A DNA stretch of 64,000 nucleotides. It comes from Candidatus Jettenia caeni (GTDB taxonomy: Bacteria > Planctomycetota > Brocadiia > Brocadiales > Brocadiaceae). The stretch lies in contig BAFH01000003.1 of NCBI GenBank assembly GCA_000296795.1, forward strand, positions 682,401 to 746,400. Direction: 5' to 3'. The notes beneath the pieces are model-generated. The model did no database searches and was not told the DNA's origin. It worked only from the letters and a program-made list of their open reading frames with translations. Shown one piece after another: positions 42,129 to 51,706 of the stretch; position 1 is the stretch's first letter, and each line of letters starts with the position of its first letter. Made by a program: the position numbers and the translations under genes.

Positions 42129-42564
42129 AATGTTGAAAAGCGATAGGGGCGAGGATGCATGCGCAAAATCCTGTAAAGATATATTGGCTTTGCCCGTATC
42201 CATACCACATAAATACCACAATGTATGCAATTACCTATTGAACGTATGTTTTTACAGCCATATAGAAGATATCATAAGAATTTATTATTATGATATTTAA
42301 GATTGAATCCAATGTCTTTGTATGAGTATGCATGCAAAGAATGATAGTCGGTTTTTCGTAAGAGTAAGGATAAAAAAACCATGAAGTATACTTGTTTTGT
42401 CATAAGTAATTAAATAATTTATGTTTATGTATCAATGATATCTCGATAATAAATTTTGGTATTCATGGTTTTTGGCAAACTTTTTGCTTAAAATATACTG
42501 CGTCAGACAGTGCTGTTGAGGGTCATTTCAGAAGTTTAAAAACTTTTTGATAGGGAGAAAAGGG
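42129..42564. other. Gene-free stretch with a degenerate dispersed sequence
   Basis: No gene is seen. Bases 42224-42285 are clearly related to 21291-21350 (both read like ATGCAATTACCTA..G..GTATGTTTTTACA), so a decayed common sequence is present at both places. The rest is AT-rich. Confidence 0.5.
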
Positions 42565-42801
42565 ATGTTGAAAAAACTCAGTCTTAGTTTAGTGGCAGGG
42601 GCATTTGTTTTTGGCTTTGGTATTGTAAATACTCCGTTTGTTGGTTCTGCCATGGCAGACCATCACTATGAAGAAAAGAAAAAAGAGAAGAAAGAAGTGG
42701 AAACAGATGATGGGAAAACGATAGAAAAAAAGACAGAGGTAAAGAAAAAAGACGGAGAGAAGGAAATAGAAAAGATACAGAAGACGGAAAAGAACTATTA
42801 A
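42565..42801 (+). CDS. Small exported lysine/glutamate-rich protein
   Basis: A 78-residue protein with a signal peptide (MLKKLSLSLVAGAFVFGFGIV ... SAMA before DHHYEE) and a mature part of about 43 residues made almost only of K, E, D and T (EEKKKEKKEVETDDGKTIEK). The ribosome site GGGAGAAAAGGG precedes the ATG at 42565. Unknown function; such proteins are often envelope stress or metal-buffering proteins. Confidence 0.75.
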   Translation: MLKKLSLSLVAGAFVFGFGIVNTPFVGSAMADHHYEEKKKEKKEVETDDGKTIEKKTEVKKKDGEKEIEKIQKTEKNY

Positions 42802-43174
42802 AGAGTTTCATGAAATACTTAAAGATTGTTGCATCTGTCGGGTTCCCCTCCTTTCTTGAAGAGATTCAAGAATATATCCCTTCAGATGCAGCATCTTCAA
42901 AAGATTACTCGCTTGCAATGTATTCGGAGAAGGGTTAAGCAATATGCAATAAGGATTCTTACCAAAGATAAAATGTAGTACGGATAAGGGCAAACTCTGA
43001 GTAATCAGAGGACGCAAAGGAAAGGGTCTTGGGAAGAGTGAAAAGAAGTATAGGAAAAGACAGCCTTGCTGCCGAGGTGTTTTTAGTGAATATCTTTGTA
43101 GTAAGGCTTTTTTATTGCTAATTCAAGAAATGGCGATTTATTACTTATAAGAATACCACCAAGGAGTTTTTATT
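42802..43174. other. Intergenic stretch with a long hairpin
   Basis: No gene. About 42822-42899 can fold: AAGATTGTTGCATCTG at the left and CAGATGCAGCATCTT at the right, with about 45 bases between. It could be a terminator of the small exported protein gene or another repeat. Confidence 0.45.
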
Positions 43175-43348
43175 ATGCCGACAAAGAAAAAGTCTATAAA
43201 GAATGTGAGTGACAAAGAACAACGTCAATATGAACATATTAAAGAAAAGGCACAAAAATCGGGCCGGTATGGCAAGCGAGCAAAGGAAGTAGCTGCGAGA
43301 ACCGTGATCAAGCAACACAAAAAGAAAGGTCATGAGAAGGGGAAATGA
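43175..43348 (+). CDS. Small basic protein, plasmid-stabilisation-type annotation family
   Basis: A 57-residue, strongly basic protein (MPTKKKSIKNVSDKEQRQYEHIKEK, then RYGKRAKEVAARTVIKQHKKK). The RQYEHIK...AEEVAARTVNK pattern is found in many small bacterial proteins often labelled plasmid stabilisation; their real role is not known. AAGGAG lies nine bases before the ATG. It heads a run of four small genes. Confidence 0.75.
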   Translation: MPTKKKSIKNVSDKEQRQYEHIKEKAQKSGRYGKRAKEVAARTVIKQHKKKGHEKGK

Positions 43349-43351
43349 ATT

Positions 43352-43744
43352 ATGAAGATCGAAAAAGTCTTTTTTAATTTTGTCTTGCTTATTTTTACTG
43401 ATCTGTTGAAGCAATACAAGCAGGAATCTGTGGATCTCGTCAAGATCAAAGCCCTTATGTACTATATTAAAGGTGTTAAAATTGCCCGGTTTGCATATCT
43501 CGGTTTATTTCTCTTGCTGGTTCTTTTCATTTGCATGGTTAACGGTTTTTTGCTTATCCATTTAGCATTTTTCTATTATATGCCCTGGAGCAGAGATGTG
43601 AAATTATTAACCGTGTTTGTACTCGGTATTTGTTACTTTCTTATTCCCCTGGGAATTTATATTTATTATGCCTCACAAAGGAGCTGGATGAAATTATCAA
43701 AAGCGAACAAATTGATGCATAAAGTCTTGGATAAAGATGTTTAA
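43352..43744 (+). CDS. Small two-span membrane protein
   Basis: A 130-residue membrane protein with two clear spans (FAYLGLFLLLVLFICMVNGFLL and LLTVFVLGICYFLIPLGIYIYYA) between basic ends. Layout resembles YqjE/holin-superfamily proteins that accompany DUF883 proteins in proteobacteria (yqjDEK). It starts three bases after the preceding gene and ends 34 bases before the next start. Confidence 0.7.
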   Translation: MKIEKVFFNFVLLIFTDLLKQYKQESVDLVKIKALMYYIKGVKIARFAYLGLFLLLVLFICMVNGFLLIHLAFFYYMPWSRDVKLLTVFVLGICYFLIPLGIYIYYASQRSWMKLSKANKLMHKVLDKDV

Positions 43745-43778
43745 AATACATGAATACACTGAGAAAGGAGATAGTGTC

Positions 43779-44126
43779 ATGGATCAAACAAAAACAGGCG
43801 GTATCAAAGATTTGGATAAAACAATGGATCAAACCAAAGCAGGCGGTGTCAAGGATCAAGATAAAATAGCAGAGGCCCTTGAATATTTGAATAAAGAAGC
43901 AAAAGAAAAGAAGGGGGAGATTAATCGATTAATTGGAGAAAAATACTCGAACATCAAAGAGATGATGAGTGGAGCTGTGGCGAGTGGAGAAGAAAAAGCG
44001 AAGGAAATGGCGACAGAAATCGATACAAGGGTTCATGAAAATCCATGGCTATCGGTAGGTATTGCTGCCGCTGCTGGTTTTCTTTTAGGTTATGCTGTTG
44101 AAGCAGCATGTAAACGCTCAAAGTGA
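43779..44126 (+). CDS. DUF883 (ElaB/YqjD-type) membrane protein 1
   Basis: A 115-residue protein: an unstructured start with two near-copies of MDQTK.GG.KD.DK, a long amphipathic helix (EALEYLNKEAKEKKGEINRLIG) and a C-terminal membrane span preceded by VHENPWLSVGIAAAAGFLLGYAV, the ENPW-x-SVG-xAA-x-GFLLG signature of DUF883. E. coli members YqjD and ElaB bind ribosomes at the inner membrane in stationary phase. GAAAGGAG precedes the ATG at 43779. Confidence 0.88.
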   Translation: MDQTKTGGIKDLDKTMDQTKAGGVKDQDKIAEALEYLNKEAKEKKGEINRLIGEKYSNIKEMMSGAVASGEEKAKEMATEIDTRVHENPWLSVGIAAAAGFLLGYAVEAACKRSK

Positions 44127-44179
44127 AATGCCTCATGATACTATAAAGACAAGAAAAATAGGAAAGGAGAGTGTGGATT

Positions 44180-44578
44180 ATGAATTATCAAACTCCAGAA
44201 AGACCAAAAGAGAATATTGGCGGAGAAGGGATGGAGCATAGTAGCGCCGAGAAAATGAATAAAGCCCTTGCACTATTGAATGAAGTAGCAAAAGAAAAGA
44301 AAGAAGAGCTGAATCAATTGATTAGTGAAAGATATTCGAATATTAAAGAAATGATGGATGAAGCAACGGAATCATTCAAAGAGACACTGGAAAAAACAAA
44401 ACAAAATTTGGGCGAGGCTATGGCAAGCGGAGAAAAAAAGTTAAAAGAGATGAGCGTTACCTTTGATAAGAAAATCCATGATAACCCATGGACATATTTG
44501 GCGCTTACCGCTGTCGGTTTTTTCCTTTACGGCATTATTATTGGCGGTTCCGGCCGATCCATTACAAAGTATAAATAA
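44180..44578 (+). CDS. DUF883-type membrane protein 2
   Basis: A 132-residue paralogue of the previous protein (shared KEKKEELNQLISERYSNIKEMM and IHDNPWTYLALTAVGFFLYGI). It has a longer coiled-coil middle (SFKETLEKTKQNLGEAMASG). GGAAAGGAG precedes the ATG. It ends the small-gene run and is followed by a good terminator. Confidence 0.85.
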   Translation: MNYQTPERPKENIGGEGMEHSSAEKMNKALALLNEVAKEKKEELNQLISERYSNIKEMMDEATESFKETLEKTKQNLGEAMASGEKKLKEMSVTFDKKIHDNPWTYLALTAVGFFLYGIIIGGSGRSITKYK

Positions 44579-44589
44579 CAGGGAAATAT

Positions 44590-44617
44590 GAGGATGATAA
44601 ATATATCCTCTTTTTTT
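44590..44617 (+). terminator. Rho-independent terminator
   Basis: GAGGAT and ATCCTC form a perfect stem with a 9-base loop, followed directly by seven T. It sits 12 bases after the stop of the second DUF883 gene and closes the 43.2-44.6 kb operon. Confidence 0.88.
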
Positions 44618-45083
44618 CTTCTTCCTTCTTTTGAGCATTGAAATAATGCTCCATGTCAGAATGAAGTAAAGGTCTTTCCTGTGCTTATTTTGGAAGAGAA
44701 GCCTGCTTCATTGGTAAGAGGTATGGGGCCATTTCCTGATAGTAATATTACAGAACGTGTGACGGTTACACTCCTTGTGACGACACACTTCTGTAATAGG
44801 TTACATTTTATCTGCTATTCTGTTCCTTTTCTTGCCCTGTTCCAGGAAAAGTTATCCATAGGCTTGACACATTTTGTTAAAAACTTATGTCAGGGTTAAA
44901 GCCTTATCTTATATCTGTTTACTTTTTATGTTTACCCTGACTTTTACTAAAATATGACAAAGTAAACGATATTTCCCTTTCGTGGTACATTTTTTGTGAC
45001 TATGTAATCTTGTGAAGAAGGATAATCAAGACAAAGATGATCTGTTGTATGCCCCTTAAACAGAAAGAGGAGAAAGCTGCAAG
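44618..45083. other. Upstream region of the second beta-propeller gene
   Basis: No gene is supported; a 72-codon frame at 44681 has no features. GGCTTGACACATTTTG near 44873 contains a good -35 box, but no clear -10 box at normal spacing was found. Confidence 0.45.
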
Positions 45084-48000
45084 ATGAAGAGGGTAAGTAA
45101 AGTTTTTACAGCACCGGTGATTCTTTTGCTAGGAGTATTTCTCATACGATCTTTTTTACATGAGCAAAAATGTATAGCCCAACCATCAAAGATAGAAGTT
45201 ATCCAAAAGATCAAAGGAATGCAGATACCTTTCTTAGCTAATAAAGGTCAGGTTAACGAAAGGGTAAAATTTTATGCACATATTCCTGGTGGAACTCTAT
45301 TCGTTACGAAAGCGGGAGAGATTATGTATTCTCTGTCTGCGTTTCAAGGGAAAAAGGATACGTATTTGAGAGATTTAAAGAATCTTAAAAATAGTATTAC
45401 GGGGGACTACGGCAATTCCGATACAAACCCTTTATCCTCTTTTCATAAAATGCCTTTCCATTTCTATCCCATAAAAGATGCTGCCAGCCGATCCCGTATC
45501 CTCTCTTATTTCTTCCTGCCTCCCTGCAGCTTATTGGAAGAGATCTGTAATCTTCATGATAAAAAACAAGGCTATCCCGATTCATCGAAATGGAATATGC
45601 ACCGCGTTGACCTGGATGAGAAAGATTCAGGGTGTTTGACGCTAAAAGAAGAAATTTTCAATGGAAATAGTATTCTGGCAGAGGGAGAAGGAAAGGCCAC
45701 AACACAGGTGAATTATTTTAAGGGAAATGACCCATCTCTGTGGAAGGAGAATATCTCAGCATATGAATATATCAGTTTCGGAGAAGTATACAATGGGGTA
45801 GAGTTAAAATTAAAGGCTTGTGGAGCTAATGTTGAAAAGCTCTTTCATGTAAAGCCCTATGCAGACCTTGGCAGTATAAAGATAAAACTCAACGGGGCGA
45901 ATGCCCTGAAAGTGAATGAGAAAGGTCAGCTTGAGGCAGAAACAGCATTCGGAACCGTTCTGTTCACAAAACCTGTGGCGTATCAGGAGATTCAGGGAAA
46001 ACGGGTGGAGATTGATGCGGAATACAGAATCCAGAAGTCAGAATCCAGAAGTCAGAATTCAAAGGAAAAAATTTCTCAGCTTACAATTCCTCAACTTATC
46101 TACGGTTTCAAGGTGGCAAGCTATGATAGAACAAAAGAACTCGTTATAGACCCTCTTTTGGCAGCTACCTACCTGGGAGGAGGTTCTCATGATATTGCTT
46201 ATTCAATGGCTGTTGGTCCAGATGGAGGTATCTATGTAGGTGGCTGGACTAAATCATCAGATTTTCCAACAAGTACAGGTGTTTATGGGACTTCTCATCG
46301 TGGTAATTCTGACGTTTTCATAGCAAAAATAAATGGTGATTTGACAAAAGTTATCGCATGCACGTATTTAGGAGGAAGCTCCGATGATTATCTTCATTCT
46401 CTGACAGTAGATTCCAGCGGAGATGTATGCGTGGCTGGTTTAACCGCATCATCAGATTTTCCAACAAGCGCCGATGCTTTTGATACTTCTTATAATGGCG
46501 GAAACTCCGACCTCTTTCTATCAAAGTTATCTGAGAATTTAACCATACTCAATGCATCCACATATATGGGTGGATCTTCTGATGATAGAGGAGAATCCAT
46601 AGTTACAGACCGGGAGGGAAATGTATTTGTAACGGGCGAGACGTCTTCATCAAACTTTCCCATTATCAAGGGTTCTTATGATACTTCTTATGGTGGTTAT
46701 TACGATATTTTTATATCGAAATTGAACAGGAATCTGACAAAACTCCTCGCATCTACCTATTTGGGCGGAAAAGATTATGATTATAGTTCTTCCATAGCCA
46801 TAGCCTCCGATGAAAACCTTTATATTACTGGTAATACGTGGTCGTCAGGCTTTCCAACTACTGCAAATGCATATGATATCTTTCTGGATGGACCTTCTGA
46901 CGCCTTTATATCAAAATTTGACGGAAGTTTAAAAAACCTTCTCTCATCTACCTATCTGGGAGGGAACGATTACGATTATGGTCAGTCTATAATCGTAGAT
47001 GCAGATGTAAATGTTATTGTAGTTGGTCAGACCTATTCATCAAACTTTCCAACAACATACGGTGTTTTTGCTCCTGCACATGGTGGTTATTACGATGTTT
47101 TTATATCAGTGTTTCCCGGGGATCTGGCAAGTCTTTTAGGATCTACCTATTTAGGCGGGTCCGGTTATGATTATGGTGAGTCGGTAACCATAGATTCAAG
47201 CAGAAGTTTGCGGCATGGAGCTATCTATGTATCTGGTTATACTACTTCGCCAGACTTTCCTGTGACTACCGGCGCTTATGATACTGCTCTCAGCGGCGCT
47301 ACCGATGCTTTTGTATCAAAGGTAAGTAGTGATTTAAGAAATCTTCTTGCAGCAACATACCTGGGGGGAACTCTGCGTGATTACGGGTATGGTCACTCTA
47401 TGGTGATGGATCCTGCCGGAAATATCTATCTGTCCGGTTGGACTGAATCAATAAACTTTCCCGTCACGGGCAATGCTTATGATGCTTCTTATAACGGCGA
47501 TTACGATATCTTTGTAGCAAAGCTTGATAATAATCTTTCCACCCCATTTATTGCGCCTGCTGCGGTAACGGGGGGAGCGGCAAATGTGACGGCGCACTCG
47601 GCAACATTACAGGGGGTAGTAAATGCTAACGGCTTGAATACCGTTGTGTGGTTTGAGTATAGCACGGATAAAGGAGAGTATACCAGGAATTCGCCCAGGC
47701 AAACAATAAGCGGGTCAGGCGATACAGAGATACGTATTGATATAGGAGACTTAGCAGGCGCGATACTCTACTACTATAGAATAGTAGCACAGAATGAGGC
47801 GGGGATTACCTATGGAAGGGCATCTACTTTTTCCCCTTGTACAGACTCCTACGAGCCTAATGAAAACATGGATACAGCCTATGGACCAATAATTCTTGGC
47901 GTCAGCTATCATGGAAGGATATGCAGTTCTTCAGATGTCGATTATTTTAAGATAATGATAGCTAGCCCCGGAAGAGTATCGCTTGAACTCGATATGCCAA

Positions 48001-48500
48001 GGAACAAGCAATATAATATGCGCCTTTATGATCCTTCACGGTTATTGATAGCCTCCACATCTTTACATACAAAGGGTGTGGATACCATAAATTATAACGC
48101 AACCACGATAGGGACATATTACCTGGAGGTCGCAAGTCGTTCAGGCGATTACGATGAAAATTTAACATACTCACTGACAGGGACATGGCCGACCACGACT
48201 GCGGCTATACCACCGGTAGCAACAACCGGGGCTGCAACAAATGTAACAGCCAATTCCGCGATGTTGAATGGGATAGTAAATGCGAATCAGTCTCCAACTG
48301 CGGTATGGTTCGAATACGGCACAGGTAGCGGTTTATATAATACTACCTCCTCAACCCAGACTATCGATGGATCGATTGATACGGCAATACGTATCGAGAT
48401 AAGCGGATTATCACCTGGAACAGCGTACTATTACCGGATAGGGGCGAAAAACGATATTGGGATTGTTTATGGAAGTGAGGGGGAGTTTATCACACCCTGA
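45084..48500 (+). CDS. Secreted SBBP beta-propeller protein 2 with PPC domain
   Basis: A 1138-residue exported protein. Signal peptide to about residue 33; DUF7948-like domain (FLANKGQVNERVKFYA, VYNGVELKLKAC, YGFKVASYDRTKELVIDPLL) with an extra 100-residue insert absent from the 22482 protein; seven SBBP repeats (about 370-830) with ASTYLGGS cores; a fibronectin-like domain (about 835-920, VVWFEYSTDKGEY); a pre-peptidase C-terminal domain (about 925-1040, SYEPNENMDTAYGP ... DVDYFKIMI); and a second fibronectin-like domain to the end. Extracellular; probably binds surface polymers or partners. AGAGGAGAAAGCTGCAAG precedes the ATG. Confidence 0.88.
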   Translation: MKRVSKVFTAPVILLLGVFLIRSFLHEQKCIAQPSKIEVIQKIKGMQIPFLANKGQVNERVKFYAHIPGGTLFVTKAGEIMYSLSAFQGKKDTYLRDLKNLKNSITGDYGNSDTNPLSSFHKMPFHFYPIKDAASRSRILSYFFLPPCSLLEEICNLHDKKQGYPDSSKWNMHRVDLDEKDSGCLTLKEEIFNGNSILAEGEGKATTQVNYFKGNDPSLWKENISAYEYISFGEVYNGVELKLKACGANVEKLFHVKPYADLGSIKIKLNGANALKVNEKGQLEAETAFGTVLFTKPVAYQEIQGKRVEIDAEYRIQKSESRSQNSKEKISQLTIPQLIYGFKVASYDRTKELVIDPLLAATYLGGGSHDIAYSMAVGPDGGIYVGGWTKSSDFPTSTGVYGTSHRGNSDVFIAKINGDLTKVIACTYLGGSSDDYLHSLTVDSSGDVCVAGLTASSDFPTSADAFDTSYNGGNSDLFLSKLSENLTILNASTYMGGSSDDRGESIVTDREGNVFVTGETSSSNFPIIKGSYDTSYGGYYDIFISKLNRNLTKLLASTYLGGKDYDYSSSIAIASDENLYITGNTWSSGFPTTANAYDIFLDGPSDAFISKFDGSLKNLLSSTYLGGNDYDYGQSIIVDADVNVIVVGQTYSSNFPTTYGVFAPAHGGYYDVFISVFPGDLASLLGSTYLGGSGYDYGESVTIDSSRSLRHGAIYVSGYTTSPDFPVTTGAYDTALSGATDAFVSKVSSDLRNLLAATYLGGTLRDYGYGHSMVMDPAGNIYLSGWTESINFPVTGNAYDASYNGDYDIFVAKLDNNLSTPFIAPAAVTGGAANVTAHSATLQGVVNANGLNTVVWFEYSTDKGEYTRNSPRQTISGSGDTEIRIDIGDLAGAILYYYRIVAQNEAGITYGRASTFSPCTDSYEPNENMDTAYGPIILGVSYHGRICSSSDVDYFKIMIASPGRVSLELDMPRNKQYNMRLYDPSRLLIASTSLHTKGVDTINYNATTIGTYYLEVASRSGDYDENLTYSLTGTWPTTTAAIPPVATTGAATNVTANSAMLNGIVNANQSPTAVWFEYGTGSGLYNTTSSTQTIDGSIDTAIRIEISGLSPGTAYYYRIGAKNDIGIVYGSEGEFITP

Positions 48501-48711
48501 TGAGAAAGAAACTCTTCTGTATCCAAAAGTTTATTCAATATTTTTGACGAAAGGAGGTAGAAAAGAAGGAGGCTTGTAAAAGAAAAGCTTCTGGTGAATA
48601 TACCAGGACAGGGCATAGGTATAGTATATACTGTATGTCACTCTATTGTAGATATACACCGTAATATTTGTAGGGAAATTTTGCCATTATTGATGTGAAA
48701 GGAGGAAAGAA

Positions 48712-49326
48712 ATGAAGAGAAAGAACGTAATGAGTAAAAATACAATAGTAGGACTTGCTTGTGCATTTCTCGTAGTAACTGCAGGTTGTGCCATAGACCG
48801 CACCATGGCTAAGAGGGCTCCGGCTGCTCAATCACCCGGACTTCACAGGGTTATTAAACCTGGACCGCCGACAGAGAAGGTAATTATACCAAATCTGAAA
48901 GGCGAATATGAGATGTTGCCAACCGAATCGGTTGTTATTCAATTAACCTCAGGATACCTGTCAGATTTCCAGGTTGATATTGACGGAGATGTTTTAGGAT
49001 TAGTAGAAAATGTAGAAAGACAACGTGATCTGGAAGCTGCGGATATGGGATATTACACTTCTAAACTCATGCCGGATGTTAGTACCAATGATCTTGCCTA
49101 TCGGGAGATTACTGTTTATCCGTCTCCGAGCAAGCGGGATGGTGATACGTTTAATATAAATATAAGAAATATCTCTGCCAGTACGAAATACACAGGATTA
49201 GAAAAGATTAGTTCTCCGCTAACGATTACTGTTGTAGGCGAAACAGCCAGAGAAGAGAGGAGAAGTAGTGACGTAGACAGAAGAACCGAAAGAATCCAGG
49301 GACAGGAAGAGGAGGAAGAGGAATAG
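48712..49326 (+). CDS. Lipoprotein of unknown function
   Basis: A 204-residue exported protein with a lipobox (LVVTAGC, C26), so lipid-anchored after cleavage. The mature part is beta-rich (VIIPNLKGEYEMLPTESVVIQL, ITVYPSPSKRDGDTFNINIRN) and ends in a run of glutamates. I do not recognise the family. AAAGGAGGAAAGAA precedes the ATG. Confidence 0.75.
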   Translation: MKRKNVMSKNTIVGLACAFLVVTAGCAIDRTMAKRAPAAQSPGLHRVIKPGPPTEKVIIPNLKGEYEMLPTESVVIQLTSGYLSDFQVDIDGDVLGLVENVERQRDLEAADMGYYTSKLMPDVSTNDLAYREITVYPSPSKRDGDTFNINIRNISASTKYTGLEKISSPLTITVVGETAREERRSSDVDRRTERIQGQEEEEEE

Positions 49327-49666
49327 GTAAATGTAAGTCGGGTATTGAACAGAGGTTTGTTCTCAGGTTTAGAATTGGCGAAGGATAGAGTTGATCAATA
49401 GTATCTCCTTATAAAAGTCTGTAATGATACTGCTGATAATCCTATTCCAGAAATACTCATATGAATCCAGTTCCCTGGCAGAGAAAACGATGAGTTTGAT
49501 AAGGTGTAAGAGGCGACTGGTTGTGGTTCGCTAGTCGCCAATAACACCGTATTAAACCCATAAGCATTTTTGTGATTTTCTGTCATGGTGATTGTTCTCA
49601 TGTGCTCATATCCATTGATAATAGTTCTCTTTATGTATCATCCATGAATAGTAAGGTATTTCAGTA
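49327..49666. other. Gene-free stretch
   Basis: No supported gene and no member of the window's repeat families was recognised in these 340 bases. Confidence 0.45.
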
Positions 49667-50662
49667 TTGGTTAGAAATAAATTATGGGAATGGAGTAAGA
49701 ACAGTCCTATTTGGATCTTACTCAAAAATACATACCTTGAATGGAATGAGGATAAGGCATCTCGCTTAGCCGCTGCGTTGGCATATTACACAATATTCTC
49801 TCTTGCTCCTTTATTAATTATGGTGATTGCTATTGCCGGTTTTATATTTGGGCAGGAGGCGGCGCAGGGAGAGATTGTGAATCAAATGAAAGGTTTGATC
49901 GGTGAAGCAGGCGCACATGCAGTAGAGAGAATGATCATGAGTGCACGGAATACCTCTTCAGGTATCATCGCAACGATATTTGCTCTTGTTACTCTATTTC
50001 TGGGAGCGACATTTGTATTTGGCCAACTTCGGGATGCCCTCAATACCATATGGGAGATAACACCCAAGCCAATGAGTGGTGTGATTGGCTTTATGAAAGA
50101 CCGTGTCATTTCTTTCGCCATGATACTGGCAATCGGTTTTTTACTTCTGATATCGCTGGTAATGAGTGCTGCATTATCGGCCTTCAGCGGCCTTCTGAAC
50201 GAAATATTTCCGAAACTTTCCTTTATCATGCACAGTGTAAACTTCATTGTTTCTTTCGGGATTACTACCCTCCTCTTTGCGATGATTTATAAAATCCTGC
50301 CCGATGTAAAAATTGCCTGGAGTGATGTTTGGCTTGGGGCCGCAATCACCTCGATGTTATTTACCGTGGGTAAGTTTTTGATTGGTTTATACCTTGGAAA
50401 GAGCAGTGTCTCATCCGCCTACGGCGCAGCCAGTTCTTTAGTTATTATCCTTATCTGGGTTTATTATTCAGCCCAAATATTTTTGTTTGGTGCCGAGTTT
50501 ACCCAGGTGTATGCAAATACGTATGGTTCAGGTGTGAAACCTTCAACAGGCGCCACATCTCTTCCTGAAAAGTATTGCGCCGAAAAAGGAATAGCGGATA
50601 CTGCAACTACAAAGATAAAGCCGCCCAATAAGAAGAACGATACTTCGGGTACTGGCCAATAA
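49667..50662 (+). CDS. YihY/BrkB-family membrane protein
   Basis: A 331-residue integral membrane protein with about six spans. Family blocks: SRLAAALAYYTIFSLAPLLIMVIAIAGF, FGQLRDALNTIWEI, GFLLLISLVMSAALSAF, LPDVKIAWSDVWLGAAITSMLF and SSLVIILIWVYYSAQIFLFGAEFTQVYA. Once called ribonuclease BN, the family is now thought to be envelope transporters or permeases of unknown substrate. The start appears to be TTG. Confidence 0.88.
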   Translation: MVRNKLWEWSKNSPIWILLKNTYLEWNEDKASRLAAALAYYTIFSLAPLLIMVIAIAGFIFGQEAAQGEIVNQMKGLIGEAGAHAVERMIMSARNTSSGIIATIFALVTLFLGATFVFGQLRDALNTIWEITPKPMSGVIGFMKDRVISFAMILAIGFLLLISLVMSAALSAFSGLLNEIFPKLSFIMHSVNFIVSFGITTLLFAMIYKILPDVKIAWSDVWLGAAITSMLFTVGKFLIGLYLGKSSVSSAYGAASSLVIILIWVYYSAQIFLFGAEFTQVYANTYGSGVKPSTGATSLPEKYCAEKGIADTATTKIKPPNKKNDTSGTGQ

Positions 50663-51706
50663 TAAAGTTGCTCTTACATATTACACTATATATCTGACAT
50701 TCAAGAGATTTTCACGAGTATCCATAGATTTTGAGGGGGTTACATGAATCTCCCCGGTAAAAACCTTCGGAAAAGAAAAAGGTGAATTTGTCCTGCTTAA
50801 TCCACCACCTGAATACTGCTCAGCTTAAAAGAAAACCTCCCGAACGCCAGATACCAGATACATGATATATGGTGATAAATAATTCTTCTCTTATGGCAAA
50901 AGAGGGTGAAGTCCTGGTATAATTTGGTATAAAAGCTGTAATCAATAAAACGGGAAACAATACCGGTAGATAACTTACAGAGAAATATTCCTGATCAAGG
51001 TTCTCGTATCAGGTATTTCCATAATTCTCATAAAGGTATCTGTAACCGTATTAAATGCATAGGAAATTCAAACGTGTTGCCTCTCCATGAATTCCCTTCA
51101 CGGAGGGGGACAAGCACTGTCCCCCGATGGCGGGGGTAAAGGGCATATGTATCAAGTTAAAGACGGCAACACGGACAAACGTAGAGACGCATTATTATGC
51201 GTCTGTACAGTCCGTGCTATAGACTTTCAGCCCTTCGGGTCTATGATGGTTCTTGTGGCTTGTAGTGGCTTGTTCCCAAACTCTTCCCCATTTACATGAG
51301 GACATGGTTTGGGAACAAGTCGGGTAGCGTTTAGCTTGATTGCAGAGGAATTTTCATTGTATGTAAGCGGCTTTCAGAGTGGTACAGACAAATGATTCCT
51401 ACAGGGACATGGTTTGTCCGTGTTGTGTTTAACGTGTCATTGCGAGGGTATTGTCCGAAGCAATCTCCTGAATAGTTGAGAAAAGATTGCTTCGGGAAAA
51501 ACCCCCTCGCAATGACAAATACTCTAGAGCCTCTTATGGTAAATTATCTTGATTGTATAGGAATTTTCATTTATGTAAACGGTTTTCAGGGTGGCACGGA
51601 CTGTACAGACGCATAATAATGCGTCTCTACGTTTGTCCGTGTTGCTGTCTTTCTTGAATATCGTAAAATCCTTTCGTTTTCCTTATCCAAACTATAATGT
51701 AACGTT
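50663..51706. other. 1-kb repeat-filled intergenic region
   Basis: No gene is supported. From about 51090: a C-run/G-run palindrome (CACGGAGGGGGACAAGC ... GTCCCCC), the GAGACGCATTATTATGCGTC palindrome (about 51181-51200), family C copies (about 51358 and 51575), a family A half-type hairpin (51435-51516) and another GACGCATAATAATGCGTC palindrome (about 51608). Bases 51400-51600 match 33405-33606 almost perfectly. Confidence 0.75.

Noticed and set aside
44681..44899. A 72-codon frame before the second beta-propeller gene.
   Set aside because: No ribosome site, no domain, and it ends in what looks like promoter DNA.
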